Shown: in pieces, positions 6,072 through 6,154 of the stretch
How the letters are laid out: every line of letters begins with the position of its first letter
How positions within the stretch are numbered: the stretch's first letter is position 1
Assembly (NCBI GenBank): GCA_910588885.1
Contig: CAJUSQ010000153.1
Span: forward strand, 1 to 6,154
From: an uncultured Lachnospiraceae bacterium
GTDB lineage: Bacteria > Bacillota > Clostridia > Lachnospirales > Lachnospiraceae
DNA length: 6,154 nt
Reading direction: 5' to 3'
Notes under the pieces: model-generated
Database searches by the model: none
Seen by the model: the letters and a program-made list of their open reading frames with translations, nothing else
What the model was told of the DNA's origin: nothing
Translations under genes and position numbers: made by a program

Positions 6072-6154
6072 CATGCTAAGGTAATATCACGTTTTCGATG
6101 TTAAACACGGACTTAGGGTCTAAACAGGATGCTAAAACTGCCATTAATACCTCG

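Larger units (their letters stand above)
5722..6154. other. Non-coding upstream region, no supported gene
   Basis: No gene of ordinary length is supported in these roughly 430 bases. The part from about 5811 to 5900 is very AT-rich with T-runs on the plus strand. Tiny plus-strand frames exist at 5927-5998, 6014-6058 and 6042-6104, but none has a properly spaced ribosome binding site. From 6098 a plus-strand frame (MLNTDLGSKQDAKTAINTS) is open to the right edge. On the minus strand a frame ending at 6076 (MAVLASCLDPKSVFNIENV, then ILP and stop) is open from the right edge. Either could be the tip of a real neighbouring gene, but the stretch is too short to decide. Confidence 0.6.

Overview
The window looks like part of a surface-polysaccharide locus from a low-to-mid-GC Firmicute. 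A gut-type clostridium such as a member of Lachnospiraceae is my best guess. The pointers are strong AGGAGG-type ribosome binding sites, a sigma-A-like promoter, and a secreted protein with choline/cell-wall-binding repeats joined to a SleB-type hydrolase domain. The taxon is an inference from style, not from a marker gene.

All confident genes lie on the minus strand and read right to left as one probable operon. The order is rfbA (glucose-1-phosphate thymidylyltransferase), a large secreted cell-wall-binding hydrolase, rfbC (dTDP-4-dehydrorhamnose 3,5-epimerase), a Wzm-type ABC exporter permease with an unusual extracytoplasmic N-terminal domain, and a Wzt-type ABC exporter ATPase. The ATPase is broken at its Walker B motif about 30 bases from the left edge. 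Gaps between genes are about 51, 68, 9 and 14 bases. A good promoter with an extended -10 sits upstream of rfbA, and no obvious terminator lies inside the cluster.

RfbA and RfbC supply steps 1 and 3 of dTDP-L-rhamnose synthesis; RfbB and RfbD are not in the window. The ABC pair would export a finished, probably rhamnose-containing, polysaccharide across the membrane. The cell-wall-binding hydrolase could open or remodel peptidoglycan, or bind wall glycopolymer, at the site where the polymer is assembled; this link is inferred from gene order.

The right-hand 430 bases or so (5722-6154) contain no gene I can support. They are AT-rich and carry several inverted repeats, an eight-G tract, and a short open frame running off the right edge that could be the start or end of another gene. 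The points most worth a second look are the Walker B break, the extra domain on the permease, the wall hydrolase set between two rhamnose genes, and the direct repeat over the rfbA -35 box.
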